From assembly GCA_964552955.1 (NCBI GenBank), contig CAZKIU010000015.1:13381-77380 (forward strand): a stretch of 64,000 nt of DNA. Reading direction: 5' to 3'. Below are positions 8,432 to 17,874 of the stretch, one piece after another. Under the pieces are notes generated by a model. The model worked only from the letters and a program-made list of their open reading frames with translations, searched no databases and was not told the DNA's origin. A program made the translations under genes and the position numbers. This stretch comes from UBA1413 sp964552955 (GTDB taxonomy: Bacteria > Bacteroidota > Bacteroidia > Bacteroidales > Prolixibacteraceae). Every line of letters starts with the position of its first letter. The stretch's first letter is position 1.

Positions 8432-9664
8432 TTAACTGGCTTTCAGCCTGCTGAGATGCGAATGTTCCAGTTTTTCCGCGGCATAATCAAGAGTGATGCG
8501 GAGCGATTTGGTCTCCTGGGAAGGAGAGTGGAACATGGCATCGACCATGATGCTTTCACAGATGGAGCGCAGACCGCGGGCCCCCAACTTGAACTCGATG
8601 GCCTTATCCACAATGTACCACAAGGCCTCCTCATCGAATTCCAGCAGGATATGATCGAGCTCGAAAAGCTTCACATATTGTCTGATGATGGAGTTCTTCG
8701 GCTCGGTAAGGATTTTCCGGAGGGTATTCCGGTCGAGCGGATCGAGGTAGGTCAGCACAGGCAGGCGGCCGATGATCTCAGGGATCATGCCGAAAGCCTT
8801 CAGGTCAGGGGGTGCGATGTATTGCAGGAGGTTCTCCCGTTCGATACGGTCGGCCGCCTGAGCGGCACTGTAACCGATCACCCGGGTGTTGAGGCGTTGG
8901 GCGATCTTCCGCTCAATACCATCAAAAGCGCCGCCGCAGATAAACAGGATATTCTTGGTATTCACGGGGATCATCTTCTGCTCGGGGTGCTTGCGCCCTC
9001 CCTGCGGCGGAACATTCACCACCGATCCTTCGAGGAGCTTGAGCAACCCCTGCTGGACCCCCTCGCCTGATACGTCACGCGTGATCGAGGGATTATCGCC
9101 CTTGCGCGCGATCTTGTCGATTTCGTCAATGAAGACAATACCCCGCTCTGCCGCTTCCACATTGTAATCGGCAGCCTGCAGCAACCGGGTGAGCAGACTC
9201 TCTATATCTTCACCCACATAGCCGGCTTCGGTGAGCACCGTGGCATCTACTATCGTGAAGGGGACATGCAGCATCCGGGCGATGGTGCGGGCCAGAAGCG
9301 TCTTCCCCGTCCCCGTCTCACCCACCAGAATGATATTCGACTTCTCAATCTCCGTCTCATCCTCCTTCACCTGCTGTGCCAGCCTCTTATAATGGTTGTA
9401 AACAGCCACCGACAGGATCTTCTTGGCATCGTCCTGCCCGATCACATACTGGTCCAAAAAACCCTTTATCTCAAGGGGTTTCATCAGCTGGATGCCGGTC
9501 AGGTCAAAGCTGTCCTCCTTTTTCGTCTCCTCCAGAAGGATGGCATGAGCCTGCTCGGCACACCGGTCACAGATATGACCGTCGATCCCTGCGATCAGAA
9601 GGTTTACATCTTTTTTCTCCCGTCCGCAGAATGAACATTTATCCATTTTTCCTTTTGAGGTCAT
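8432..9664 (-). CDS. clpX: ClpX, ATP-dependent unfoldase of the Clp protease
   Basis: 410 residues. It unfolds proteins and feeds them to ClpP. The N-terminal zinc-binding domain has Cys10, Cys13, Cys32 and Cys35; the AAA+ core has Walker A GETGTGKT and Walker B IVFIDEIDK, plus the GARGLR sensor-2 motif. Either Met1 (9664) or Met7 (9646) could start the protein; I give the longer form, whose ATG sits 1 nt past the clpP stop. It forms an operon with clpP. Confidence 0.97.
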   Translation of the reverse strand: MTSKGKMDKCSFCGREKKDVNLLIAGIDGHICDRCAEQAHAILLEETKKEDSFDLTGIQLMKPLEIKGFLDQYVIGQDDAKKILSVAVYNHYKRLAQQVKEDETEIEKSNIILVGETGTGKTLLARTIARMLHVPFTIVDATVLTEAGYVGEDIESLLTRLLQAADYNVEAAERGIVFIDEIDKIARKGDNPSITRDVSGEGVQQGLLKLLEGSVVNVPPQGGRKHPEQKMIPVNTKNILFICGGAFDGIERKIAQRLNTRVIGYSAAQAADRIERENLLQYIAPPDLKAFGMIPEIIGRLPVLTYLDPLDRNTLRKILTEPKNSIIRQYVKLFELDHILLEFDEEALWYIVDKAIEFKLGARGLRSICESIMVDAMFHSPSQETKSLRITLDYAAEKLEHSHLSRLKAS

Positions 9665-9665
9665 C

Positions 9666-10343
9666 TTACTTTTTCTCCCTGACCAGGATCTCGTCGATCA
9701 TTCCATAATCTACGGCTTCCTGTGAAGTCATCCAATAATCCCTGTCTGCATCCTTTTCCACCTGGTCGACCGGTTTGCCGGTATGGATGGAGATAATACT
9801 ATAGAGTTCGTTTTTGATCTTCATGATCTCACGGGCGGTGATCTCTATATCGGAAGCCTGGCCCGAAGCTCCGCCCATGGGCTGGTGAATCATGATGCGC
9901 GAGTGTTTCAGGGCCGACCGTTTTCCGTGGGTGCCGGCGGTCAGCAGGACCGCTCCCATGGAAGCCGCCATGCCCGTACAGATGGTGGCCACATTGGCCG
10001 TAATGTACTGCATCGTGTCATAAATGCCCATCCCGGCATATACCGACCCCCCCGGTGTATTGAAATAAACCTGAATATCCTTGGAGGGATCTGTCGATTC
10101 CAGAAATAACAACTGCGCCTGGATAATATTGGCCACCGTATCGTCAATGGGCACCCCCAGGAAAATGATCCGGTCCATCATCAGCCGTGAAAACACATCC
10201 ATGGAGGCCACATTCAACTGGCGCTCCTCGATGATGGTGGGAGAAATGTAATAATCCTGGGCCGAGGTGTAACGGTGCATGGTCATACTGCTGATCCCGG
10301 CATGCCTGACGGCATATTTCATGAATTCATCGTTCAGATGCAT
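9666..10343 (-). CDS. clpP: ClpP, Clp protease proteolytic subunit
   Basis: 225 residues from ATG 10343. Serine protease chambers stack with ClpX. The catalytic Ser lies in GMAASMGAVLL, His in MIHQPMGG, and the Asp further on before DYWMTSQEAVDYGMID. The frame is open upstream to a TTG at 10406, but that codon lies inside a -7 promoter element (10404-10411), and AGGAGGG sits 8 nt before ATG 10343, so 10343 is the start. First gene of clpP-clpX. Confidence 0.97.
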   Translation of the reverse strand: MHLNDEFMKYAVRHAGISSMTMHRYTSAQDYYISPTIIEERQLNVASMDVFSRLMMDRIIFLGVPIDDTVANIIQAQLLFLESTDPSKDIQVYFNTPGGSVYAGMGIYDTMQYITANVATICTGMAASMGAVLLTAGTHGKRSALKHSRIMIHQPMGGASGQASDIEITAREIMKIKNELYSIISIHTGKPVDQVEKDADRDYWMTSQEAVDYGMIDEILVREKK

Positions 10344-10403
10344 AATCTTTCCCTCCTGGTTAAATGATACAATACCCCTGACCCGTGTCTCCGGGGTGAA
10401 ACG

Positions 10404-10411
10404 CAAAGTTA
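10404..10411 (-). promoter_or_regulatory. -7 promoter element for clpP-clpX
   Basis: The minus strand reads TAACTTTG (TAnnTTTG). It overlaps the upstream in-frame TTG codon and therefore excludes it as the clpP start. A Shine-Dalgarno AGGAGGG (10351-10357 on the complement) follows before ATG 10343. Confidence 0.65.
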
Positions 10412-10429
10412 ATAAATTAGGGGAATGTG

Positions 10430-11812
10430 TTATTCCCCGCTTTCTTCACTTTCGCCCTTATTTCCCAGAAGTTCCGAGAATTCCTCGCTGGTGACCGCCT
10501 TCTCGGTGATGCTTCCTTTTTCTTTGATCAGGGCGAACACCTTATCCTCAAAAAGCTTGCGCACCAGACGCTCCCGGTCTTCTTCCTTCTCCATGATCTT
10601 CTTCACATAACCTCCCAGAAGATCGTCGGGCAGATCGTTGATGCCATACTGACGGAACTGAGAAAGGGCTACCTGCCGGGCCAGGCCAGTCACTTCTTCC
10701 TCGGTGACGTTGATTTCATGATCGCGGATCAGCTTGTTTTTAATCAGCTGCCAGCGCAAATCCTGCAGGAAACCGTCAAAATCCTTTTCGATCTGTTCGT
10801 CGGTCATCTCCTTGTTGACTTCCCTGAGCCAGCGGCGCAGGAACTCCTCAGGCAGTTCAGGATGAATCGCCGACACCAGGCTTTCACGGGCATCAAGGGC
10901 AAATTTCTGATCTGACGACTGGGCCAGGTGGACCGCAATCTCGGCGGCCAGGCGGCTGCGGAATTCTTCACTGGTGGTTACGCCCGATTCAGGACCGTAG
11001 ATCTTGGTGAAGAGTTCCTCATTGATCTCTGCCTTCCGGAAGTTAAGAACCGAGCGCACCGTAAAGCTGAAATTTCCCGACAGTTCATCGGCATCCTCAT
11101 GGCTGATGTTGAGCATGTGACTCACTTCATGGCGATCCTGGAAGACCACCACCGGATCAAAGACCACCACATCACCACTCTGTTTGCCCAGAATAGAAGT
11201 GCGGGCGGCCTCATCCTTCATCAGATCTACGGCAATGAGCACTCCTTCGGCGGTTACTCCCCCTTCCAGCGGCGCTCCCTCTTCGTTCAACTGCACAAAA
11301 TCACCCCGCACGCTGCTCTTCTCCTCTACGATGACGGCTTCCTCATTGGTCCCAAAATTCATCCTGACCGACTCCAGGTTCTCCTCGATCATTTTGTCGT
11401 CAACGATGATCCGGTAGTAGTCGACAGGTGCCGTTTTGGTAAGATCTACCTCCACTTCCGGAGATACAGCGATATCAAAGACAAACTCAAAGGTGGTATC
11501 GTTTTCCCAATCGATGGGTTTCTGGTGTTCAACGCTGGGCAGCGGGTCGCCCAGGACGGAAATCTTCTCTTCCTGGAGATAGCTGGTGAGGTTATTCGAC
11601 AGCAGGTTATTCACCTCCTCGGCCAGTACCGGCCGTCCAAAACGCTTGTTGATCAGGGAAGCAGGGACCTTTCCCGGCCGGAACCCCGGAAGGGAAGCCT
11701 TCATCCTGTAATCACGCAGCTTCTCAGCTACTGTCTTTTCATAATCAGCGGGTTCCACAACCACTCTCACCACGGAGTATCCTTTGTCACTCTCTTCTCT
11801 GGTAATCTTCAT
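10430..11812 (-). CDS. tig: Trigger factor, ribosome-associated chaperone/prolyl isomerase
   Basis: 460 residues from ATG 11812 (MKITREES). It binds at the ribosome exit tunnel and shields nascent chains. The ribosome-binding N-domain contains the signature LPGFRPGKVP (the family GFRxGxxP loop); the middle part is the FKBP-like domain and the rest is the helical arm region ending in an acidic tail. The frame runs 39 codons further upstream into the tRNA-Leu gene, so those upstream codons are not coding. It precedes clpP, as is common in Bacteroidota. Confidence 0.94.
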   Translation of the reverse strand: MKITREESDKGYSVVRVVVEPADYEKTVAEKLRDYRMKASLPGFRPGKVPASLINKRFGRPVLAEEVNNLLSNNLTSYLQEEKISVLGDPLPSVEHQKPIDWENDTTFEFVFDIAVSPEVEVDLTKTAPVDYYRIIVDDKMIEENLESVRMNFGTNEEAVIVEEKSSVRGDFVQLNEEGAPLEGGVTAEGVLIAVDLMKDEAARTSILGKQSGDVVVFDPVVVFQDRHEVSHMLNISHEDADELSGNFSFTVRSVLNFRKAEINEELFTKIYGPESGVTTSEEFRSRLAAEIAVHLAQSSDQKFALDARESLVSAIHPELPEEFLRRWLREVNKEMTDEQIEKDFDGFLQDLRWQLIKNKLIRDHEINVTEEEVTGLARQVALSQFRQYGINDLPDDLLGGYVKKIMEKEEDRERLVRKLFEDKVFALIKEKGSITEKAVTSEEFSELLGNKGESEESGE

Positions 11813-11890
11813 AGTCTTCTTGTATATCCTGAAAACAACATTAATGATTTTAAGCCGGTTGCTGCCCCAGGGGCATCCTTCCGGCCAAGG

Positions 11891-11972
11891 TGCGGACGAA
11901 GGGACTCGAACCCCCACGCCGTAAGGCACCAGATCCTAAGTCTGGCACGTCTACCAATTCCGCCACGTCCGC
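11891..11972 (-). tRNA. tRNA-Leu (anticodon UAG)
   Basis: The minus strand folds into a class II tRNA: acceptor stem GCGGACG/CGTCCGC, anticodon stem CCAGA/TCTGG with loop CTTAGGA (anticodon UAG, reading CUN leucine codons), a long variable arm typical of leucine tRNA, and the T loop TTCGAGT. The discriminator is A (11891). The next bases are CCT, so the 3' CCA is not encoded and must be added. The gene lies between tig and lptB. Confidence 0.95.
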
Positions 11973-11983
11973 AATTTGAGGCG

Positions 11984-11991
11984 CAAAGGTA
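11984..11991 (-). promoter_or_regulatory. -7 promoter element for tRNA-Leu
   Basis: The minus strand reads TACCTTTG (TAnnTTTG), ending 11 nt before the mature 5' end of the tRNA at 11972. Confidence 0.6.
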
Positions 11992-12049
11992 GTTTTTTTT
12001 TGGTTATTGGGGTCGTCCTGACGACTGAATCGTCAAAAAAATCAGCTCT

Positions 12050-12772
12050 TTAACGCAATGTGAAATTCTGACCGAGATAGACCTTCCGCACTACCTCATC
12101 GTTGGCAAGGTCTTGAGCCGACCCTGACTTGAGGATGCTTCCCTCGAAAAGGAGATAGGAACGGTCGGTGATGGAGAGGGTTTCGTGGACATTATGGTCG
12201 GTGATGAGCACGCCGATATTTTTCGCCTTGAGTTTGGAGACGATGTGCTGGATATCTTCGACAGCAATGGGGTCGACGCCGGCAAAGGGTTCATCGAGAA
12301 GGATGAACTTGGGATCAATCGCCAGGGCCCGGGCTATTTCGGTACGGCGGCGTTCTCCTCCCGACAACTGGTAGCCCTTGCTCTTTCTGATATGCTGCAA
12401 CCCAAATTCGGTGAGCAGCGATTCCAGTTTCTCCTGTTGATAATCGCGCGTATAGCTGGTCATCTCCAGCACTGCCCTGAGGTTGTCTTCAATGCTCAGT
12501 TTGCGGAATACACTCGCCTCCTGGGCCAGGTAGCCGATGCCCAACTGGGCCCGTTTGTATACCGGCAGGCGGGTGATCTCCTCGTCGTTGAGGTAGATAT
12601 TCCCGGAAAAAGGCTGGATCAGGCCTACAATCATATAAAAAGAGGTGGTCTTTCCTGCGCCGTTGGGCCCCAGCAATCCCACAATCTCCCCCTGGTGCAC
12701 CTCAAAACTCACCCCGTTGACCACCGTCCGCTTCCGGTACTTCTTGACTATGTTCTCTGCCCTTAATATCAT
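12050..12772 (-). CDS. lptB: LptB, ATPase of the lipopolysaccharide exporter
   Basis: 240 residues. This ABC ATPase powers extraction of LPS from the inner membrane with LptFG. Motifs: Walker A GLLGPNGAGKTTSFY, Q-loop QPFSGNIYLN, signature YQLSGGERRRTEIARAL, Walker B FILLDEPFAGVDPIA (the FAGVDP form is characteristic of LptB), and switch His in ITDHNVHET. It starts 19 nt after tatC and is probably in one transcript with it. Confidence 0.95.
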   Translation of the reverse strand: MILRAENIVKKYRKRTVVNGVSFEVHQGEIVGLLGPNGAGKTTSFYMIVGLIQPFSGNIYLNDEEITRLPVYKRAQLGIGYLAQEASVFRKLSIEDNLRAVLEMTSYTRDYQQEKLESLLTEFGLQHIRKSKGYQLSGGERRRTEIARALAIDPKFILLDEPFAGVDPIAVEDIQHIVSKLKAKNIGVLITDHNVHETLSITDRSYLLFEGSILKSGSAQDLANDEVVRKVYLGQNFTLR

Positions 12773-12791
12773 GATTGCTCAGTTCAACGAT

Positions 12792-13682
12792 TCAGGAAAC
12801 GCCGGCCGCCATCTTGGCTTTTTTCTCCATCTTCCTGACGACCCTCCCCGAGATGAGAATGCTCAGCTCATAAAGCAGCAGCAGCGGCACTGCCACCAGA
12901 ATCTGGCTGAAGATGTCGGGCGGGGTGATGATGGCCGATAACAAAAAGAGTAAAACAATGGCATGTTTACGGTAGGTACGCATGAACCCCGGCGTCAGCA
13001 GCCCTACCCTGCTCAGGGAGTAGGAAAAGACCGGCAACAGAAACACCACCCCGGAGGCAAAAACAATGCTCACCACTATGCTGATGTAAGAGGTGATGTT
13101 GATCTGGTTGGAAACATCGGGACTGATGGAATAATTTCCGAAGAACTCAATGGAGAGGGGCACGATCAGGTAATAGCCAAATAAAATACCCACAATAAAA
13201 AGAAAAGTGGTATAAAAAACAGCCCCTGTGGCCACCTTTTTCTCGTTTTCATAGAGGGCCGGTTTGATGAACTTCCAGAATTCCCAGAAGACCACCGGTG
13301 CCGCCAGGATAAGCCCCGCCACCATGGCGGTCCACATCGACATATTGAACTGCCCCGGTAATTTGATGTTGATCAGTTCAATCTCCTTCTGATTGATCCT
13401 CAGGGCGTCACTCCCCAGGAATTCAGCCAACCGGGAAAACATCCTGTTGGTCCAGAAATCGGGCGATTTGGGTTTGAAAATGATCTCATGAAAGATGAAA
13501 TCCTGGATGATAAATGCGAAAATGGCAAGCACAACAATGGCTATCAGGGAACGTATGATATGCCATCTCAACTCTTCCAGATGGTCCAGAAACGACATTT
13601 CACCCACTTTTTCCTTTTCCCTGCGTTCCTGATTTTCTATCGCCTTTAATTCTCTATCACTCTTTTTCAGGCCCATCGGCAT
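12792..13682 (-). CDS. tatC: TatC, twin-arginine translocase receptor subunit
   Basis: 296 residues. Integral membrane protein with six predicted helices that recognises twin-arginine signals and, with TatA, exports folded proteins. The N-terminal cytoplasmic signature MSFLDHLEELRWHIIRSL is present after a charged extension of about 28 residues; the conserved FWEFWKFIKPALYENEKK and AIITPPDIFSQILVAVPL blocks follow. The tatA gene is 50 kb away (63603). One clear Tat substrate, an oxidoreductase, is at 52947-54266. Confidence 0.95.
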   Translation of the reverse strand: MPMGLKKSDRELKAIENQERREKEKVGEMSFLDHLEELRWHIIRSLIAIVVLAIFAFIIQDFIFHEIIFKPKSPDFWTNRMFSRLAEFLGSDALRINQKEIELINIKLPGQFNMSMWTAMVAGLILAAPVVFWEFWKFIKPALYENEKKVATGAVFYTTFLFIVGILFGYYLIVPLSIEFFGNYSISPDVSNQINITSYISIVVSIVFASGVVFLLPVFSYSLSRVGLLTPGFMRTYRKHAIVLLFLLSAIITPPDIFSQILVAVPLLLLYELSILISGRVVRKMEKKAKMAAGVS

Positions 13683-13705
13683 CGGTCACAATTGTTAAAA
13701 CACTG

Positions 13706-13713
13706 CAAATATA
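13706..13713 (-). promoter_or_regulatory. -7 promoter element for tatC-lptB
   Basis: The minus strand reads TATATTTG (TAnnTTTG), 23 nt before the tatC ATG at 13682. Confidence 0.55.
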
Positions 13714-13790
13714 GCGACTTCCCCCAAACCGCGCCCGTTACGTTTTGTATAAATATTTCTAAAAATTGTCGGATGCGTTTGTGCATTGGA

Positions 13791-13798
13791 TAACTTTG
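13791..13798 (+). promoter_or_regulatory. -7 promoter element for recQ
   Basis: TAACTTTG matches TAnnTTTG, 61 nt before the recQ ATG (13860). A TTG at 13766-13768 is near the expected -33 position. Confidence 0.55.
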
Positions 13799-13859
13799 AC
13801 TAATTTAGGTAGTTTATTAAAAAATCTGCATTCAAACTTTATCCGGAAAATAACCACTG

Positions 13860-16043
13860 ATGCCAAGAAAGAGTGAATTAACAGAATATCTTCATAGATA
13901 TTTCGGTTTTGACAGGTTCAAGGGGGAACAGGAAGCTGCCATCATGAGTGTGCTGGAGGGGCACAACACCTTTGTGTTGATGCCCACAGGAGGAGGCAAA
14001 TCCCTGATTTATCAGTTACCGGCGGTGATGATGGAAGGGACGGCCCTGGTCATCTCGCCCCTGATCGCGCTGATGAAAAACCAGGTTGACTCCATGCGGG
14101 GGATCTCCACCGAAGACAATATTGCCCATTTTCTCAACTCGTCGTTAACGAAGGCCGCCATCCAGGATGTGAAGGATGATGTTCTGGCCGGAAAGACCAA
14201 ACTGTTGTATGTGGCCCCTGAGTCGCTCACCAAAGAGGAGAATGTCGAGTTCCTGAAGAACATCAAAATATCCTTTTATGCCGTGGATGAGGCCCATTGT
14301 ATTTCGGAGTGGGGGCATGATTTCAGACCGGAATACCGCCGGATCAGGCCCATTGTCCAGGAAATCGGGGTAGCTCCCGTGGTAGCCCTGACGGCCACAG
14401 CCACGGCCAAGGTACAACATGACATCCAGAAAAACCTGGGTATTCTCGACGCCAACGTCTTCAAGGCCTCCTTCAACCGGCCCAACCTCTACTACGAGGT
14501 ACGCCCCAAGGTGAAACCTGAAAACCAGATCATCCGCTTTATCAAGGAGAACGCGGGTAAATCAGGCATTATTTACTGTCTGAGCCGCAAAAAGGTGGAA
14601 GAGCTGGCCGAGACCCTCCGCATCAATGAGATCAAGGTGCTGCCCTACCACGCGGGCATGGATGCCGCCACCCGGAGCCTGAACCAGGATAAGTTCCTGA
14701 TGGAAGAGGTGGACGTCATGGTGGCCACCATTGCCTTCGGCATGGGCATCGACAAACCCGACGTGCGCTATGTGATCCATTATGATATTCCCAAGAGCCT
14801 GGAGGGGTATTACCAGGAGACCGGCCGCGCCGGCCGCGATGGCGGCGAGGGTAAATGCATCACCTTTTACAGCTACAAGGATATCCAGAAACTCGACAAG
14901 TTCATGCATGGCAAACCGGTCGCTGAACAGGAAATCGGCCGCCAGCTGCTCCTCGATACCGTCTCCTATGCCGAAACCGCCATCTGCCGCCGTATCATCC
15001 TGCTCCACTATTTCGGAGAAAAATATGAAAACGAAAACTGCGGCAACTGCGACAACTGCCTCAACCCCAAAGAGATCATCGAAGCCAGCGACGAGGTGAC
15101 CCGTGCCCTGGAGGCCATCATGGAGGTGAAGGAGAAATACAAAGCCGAACATATCGCCGACATCCTGGTGGGAAAAACCACTGCCGCCGTCAAATCGTTC
15201 CATCACGATGAACTGGAAACCTTTGGCTCGGGCGACGACCACGACGAACATTTCTGGAATGCCGTCTTCCGGCAGTCGATGGTCGCCGGACTGATTTCCA
15301 AGGATATCGAAAACTACGGGTTGCTGAAAATCACCCCCGAAGGGCATGAATTCCTCAAGAACCCCCGTCCGTTCCAACTGGTAAAAAACCACCGCTACGA
15401 GGATGAAGAGGACGAAGCAGCCGCAGGCGCCCCCGCCGGTGGATCAGGCGGCGATACCGAACTCTTCAACATGCTCAAAGACCTGAGAAAAAGCATCGCG
15501 AAAAAACACGACCTTCCTCCTTTTGTCATCTTTCAGGATCCTTCACTGGCCGACATGTCCATCCAGTATCCCATTGACCTCGATGAACTCCAGAAAATCC
15601 AGGGCGTCGGCCAGGGAAAAGCCCAACGCTATGGCAAGGAATTCGTCGCCCTGATCAAAAAGTATGTCGAGGAGAACGAAATCGAACGGCCTCAGGACCT
15701 GGTCGTCCGCCAGGTCGCCAACAAATCGAAGATGAAGGTCTATATCATCCAGAGTATCGACAGGAAAATCTCGCTGGAAGATATTGCTGAAGCCAAAGGA
15801 ATCGAATTCCCCGAGCTGCTGACTGAATTGGAAGCCATCGTAAATTCAGGAACCCGCATCAATATCGATTACTATATTAATGAAGTTCTCGATGAAGAAC
15901 AGCAGGAGGAGATTTTTGACTACTTCCGCGAATCCGAAAACGACTCTGCCGCAGAGGCCCTGGCCGAATTGGGTGGCACCGATTACACGGAAGAGCATGT
16001 CCGCCTGATGCGCATCAAGTTCCTCTCCGACATGGGAAACTAA
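13860..16043 (+). CDS. recQ: RecQ, ATP-dependent 3'-5' DNA helicase
   Basis: 727 residues. It unwinds forked and recombining DNA in repair. The helicase core has Walker A LMPTGGGKSLIYQLP, DEAH box AVDEAHCISEWGHDFRPEYR, and the motif VI region QETGRAGRDG. The RQC zinc cluster is CRR...CGNCDNC, followed by a winged helix and an HRDC domain at about 535-605. An extra C-terminal part of about 120 residues (ISLEDIAEAKGIEFPELL...) makes it longer than the ~610-residue E. coli protein, as usual in Bacteroidota. Confidence 0.96.
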   Translation: MPRKSELTEYLHRYFGFDRFKGEQEAAIMSVLEGHNTFVLMPTGGGKSLIYQLPAVMMEGTALVISPLIALMKNQVDSMRGISTEDNIAHFLNSSLTKAAIQDVKDDVLAGKTKLLYVAPESLTKEENVEFLKNIKISFYAVDEAHCISEWGHDFRPEYRRIRPIVQEIGVAPVVALTATATAKVQHDIQKNLGILDANVFKASFNRPNLYYEVRPKVKPENQIIRFIKENAGKSGIIYCLSRKKVEELAETLRINEIKVLPYHAGMDAATRSLNQDKFLMEEVDVMVATIAFGMGIDKPDVRYVIHYDIPKSLEGYYQETGRAGRDGGEGKCITFYSYKDIQKLDKFMHGKPVAEQEIGRQLLLDTVSYAETAICRRIILLHYFGEKYENENCGNCDNCLNPKEIIEASDEVTRALEAIMEVKEKYKAEHIADILVGKTTAAVKSFHHDELETFGSGDDHDEHFWNAVFRQSMVAGLISKDIENYGLLKITPEGHEFLKNPRPFQLVKNHRYEDEEDEAAAGAPAGGSGGDTELFNMLKDLRKSIAKKHDLPPFVIFQDPSLADMSIQYPIDLDELQKIQGVGQGKAQRYGKEFVALIKKYVEENEIERPQDLVVRQVANKSKMKVYIIQSIDRKISLEDIAEAKGIEFPELLTELEAIVNSGTRINIDYYINEVLDEEQQEEIFDYFRESENDSAAEALAELGGTDYTEEHVRLMRIKFLSDMGN

Positions 16044-16272
16044 CCATTTCCTCCGGAACTTTTTCAAAGCGCCGCACGCTGATATCCTGACAGGAGCGAT
16101 GGCCTCCCCTGCGCTGAGGCCGCCGGTGGAAGGGGGCCCCATGAGGCTGCTCCACCTCAACACCCCTCTCGTCTCAGGCGAGGCGCCTTTCCTATGACCC
16201 GGGATAAGGCGAATGATCCCACAGGGAACTCCTCCCAGAGGGTGCTGCTGATGTAAATTGAAGAATTTTAAA

Positions 16273-16280
16273 TATTTTTG
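16273..16280 (+). promoter_or_regulatory. -7 promoter element for ahcY
   Basis: TATTTTTG matches TAnnTTTG, 35 nt before ATG 16316. The rest of the 272-bp recQ-ahcY gap holds nothing else I can identify. Confidence 0.55.
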
Positions 16281-16315
16281 CCCGGAATTTAATGACCCTG
16301 AAAAAATAACAGAAT

Positions 16316-17713
16316 ATGACAGAATATAAGGTAGCCGATATCGGGCTGGCCGGTTTTGGCCGGAAGGAGATAACCATTGCAGAAAAAGAGATGCCGGGAC
16401 TGATGGCCATCAGGGAGCGGTACCGTGTCACGCAGCCTTTGAAAGGAGCCCGGATCATGGGTAGCCTGCACATGACGATCCAGACGGCAGTATTGATCGA
16501 GACCCTGGCGGCTCTGGGGGCCGAGGTGCGGTGGGCCAGCTGCAACATTTTCTCGACGCAGGACCATGCTGCCGCGGCCATTGCCGCCGCAGGCATTCCC
16601 GTTTTTGCCTGGAAGGGGGAGACCCTGGAAGAGTACTGGTGGTGCACCGAGAGGGCCCTTGACTTTGGCAACGGCCAGGGACCTCACCTCATCGTTGACG
16701 ACGGGGGAGATGCCACCTTGATGGTCCACCGGGGTTACAAGGCCGAAAAAGATCCCTCCATCCTGGAACTTCCCGCCGAAGGAGAGGATGAGAAACAGCT
16801 TAACCTGCTGCTCAGGAAGATCCTGGCGGCCACGCCGCACCGCTGGAACCTGGCTGCCGCCGATATCAGGGGGGTTTCCGAAGAGACCACCACCGGGGTG
16901 CACCGGCTTTATCAGATGCAGGAAGCCGGGGAACTCCTTTTCCCGGCCATCAATGTCAACGACTCGGTGACCAAGTCGAAATTCGACAACCTGTATGGGT
17001 GCCGTGAGTCCCTGGCCGACGGGATCAAAAGGGCCACCGACGTGATGATTGCCGGCAAGGTAGTAGTGGTGGCCGGCTATGGAGACGTGGGTAAAGGGTG
17101 TGCCCGCTCCATGCGGGGCTACGGAGCACGCGTCATCGTCACCGAAATAGACCCCATCTGCGCCCTGCAGGCTGCCATGGAAGGCTTCGAGGTGAAAACC
17201 ATGGAGGAAGCCCTCCCCGAGGGAAATATCTTCGTGACCACCACCGGCAACCGCGATGTGATCACCGGCGAACATATGGCAGCCATGAAAGACCAGGCCA
17301 TCGTTTGTAATATCGGTCACTTCGACAATGAGATCCAGGTGGCACGCCTCGAAAAATGGCCCGGGATCACCAAAACCAACATCAAGCCGCAGGTCGACCA
17401 ATACAGCTACCCCGACGGGCATACTATATTTCTTCTGGCCGAAGGGCGCCTGGTCAACCTGGGATGTGCCACCGGTCACCCCTCATTTGTGATGAGTAAC
17501 TCCTTCACCAACCAGACGCTGGCCCAGATAGAGCTGTGGCAGAATAAGCTGGAAACCGGCGTTTACCGGCTTCCCAAACGGCTCGACGAAGAGGTGGCAC
17601 GCCTTCACCTGCAACAACTGGGAGTTAAACTGACCACCCTCACCAGGGAACAGGCCGACTATCTGGGGGTAGCCCCCGAAGGCCCGTACAAGCCAGAACA
17701 TTACCGCTATTGA
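16316..17713 (+). CDS. ahcY: Adenosylhomocysteinase
   Basis: 465 residues. It hydrolyses S-adenosylhomocysteine to adenosine and homocysteine, removing the product that inhibits methyltransferases. The substrate-binding N-domain has GSLHMTIQTAVLIETL and NIFSTQDHAAAAIA; the NAD domain has VAGYGDVGKGCARSMRGYGARV; the C-terminal tail ends in the conserved GPYKPEHYRY, which reaches into the neighbouring subunit's cofactor site. Full length. Cytosolic. It ends before a bidirectional hairpin (17841-17874). Confidence 0.97.
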   Translation: MTEYKVADIGLAGFGRKEITIAEKEMPGLMAIRERYRVTQPLKGARIMGSLHMTIQTAVLIETLAALGAEVRWASCNIFSTQDHAAAAIAAAGIPVFAWKGETLEEYWWCTERALDFGNGQGPHLIVDDGGDATLMVHRGYKAEKDPSILELPAEGEDEKQLNLLLRKILAATPHRWNLAAADIRGVSEETTTGVHRLYQMQEAGELLFPAINVNDSVTKSKFDNLYGCRESLADGIKRATDVMIAGKVVVVAGYGDVGKGCARSMRGYGARVIVTEIDPICALQAAMEGFEVKTMEEALPEGNIFVTTTGNRDVITGEHMAAMKDQAIVCNIGHFDNEIQVARLEKWPGITKTNIKPQVDQYSYPDGHTIFLLAEGRLVNLGCATGHPSFVMSNSFTNQTLAQIELWQNKLETGVYRLPKRLDEEVARLHLQQLGVKLTTLTREQADYLGVAPEGPYKPEHYRY

Positions 17714-17840
17714 CCAGGATGTTGCCAAAGGTGAGGAGCTGCCCTCACCTTCGGCCCATCCCTTCATAGAACCAACCGGGCCCCCTTCCTTTGTGAGGAA
17801 AAAGAGCACCGGTTTCAATGCAGAAGAGTGAATCCTGCCG

Positions 17841-17874
17841 CTGAAACCGCCTTACGCAGGGAAGGCGGTTTCAG
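17841..17874. terminator. Bidirectional hairpin between ahcY and the Rieske-like gene
   Basis: CTGAAACCGCCTT (17841-17853) pairs exactly with AAGGCGGTTTCAG (17862-17874), loop 8 nt. The right arm overlaps the stop codon of the minus-strand gene (17871-17873). T runs are poor on both sides, but the position between converging genes suggests transcript termination. Confidence 0.6.
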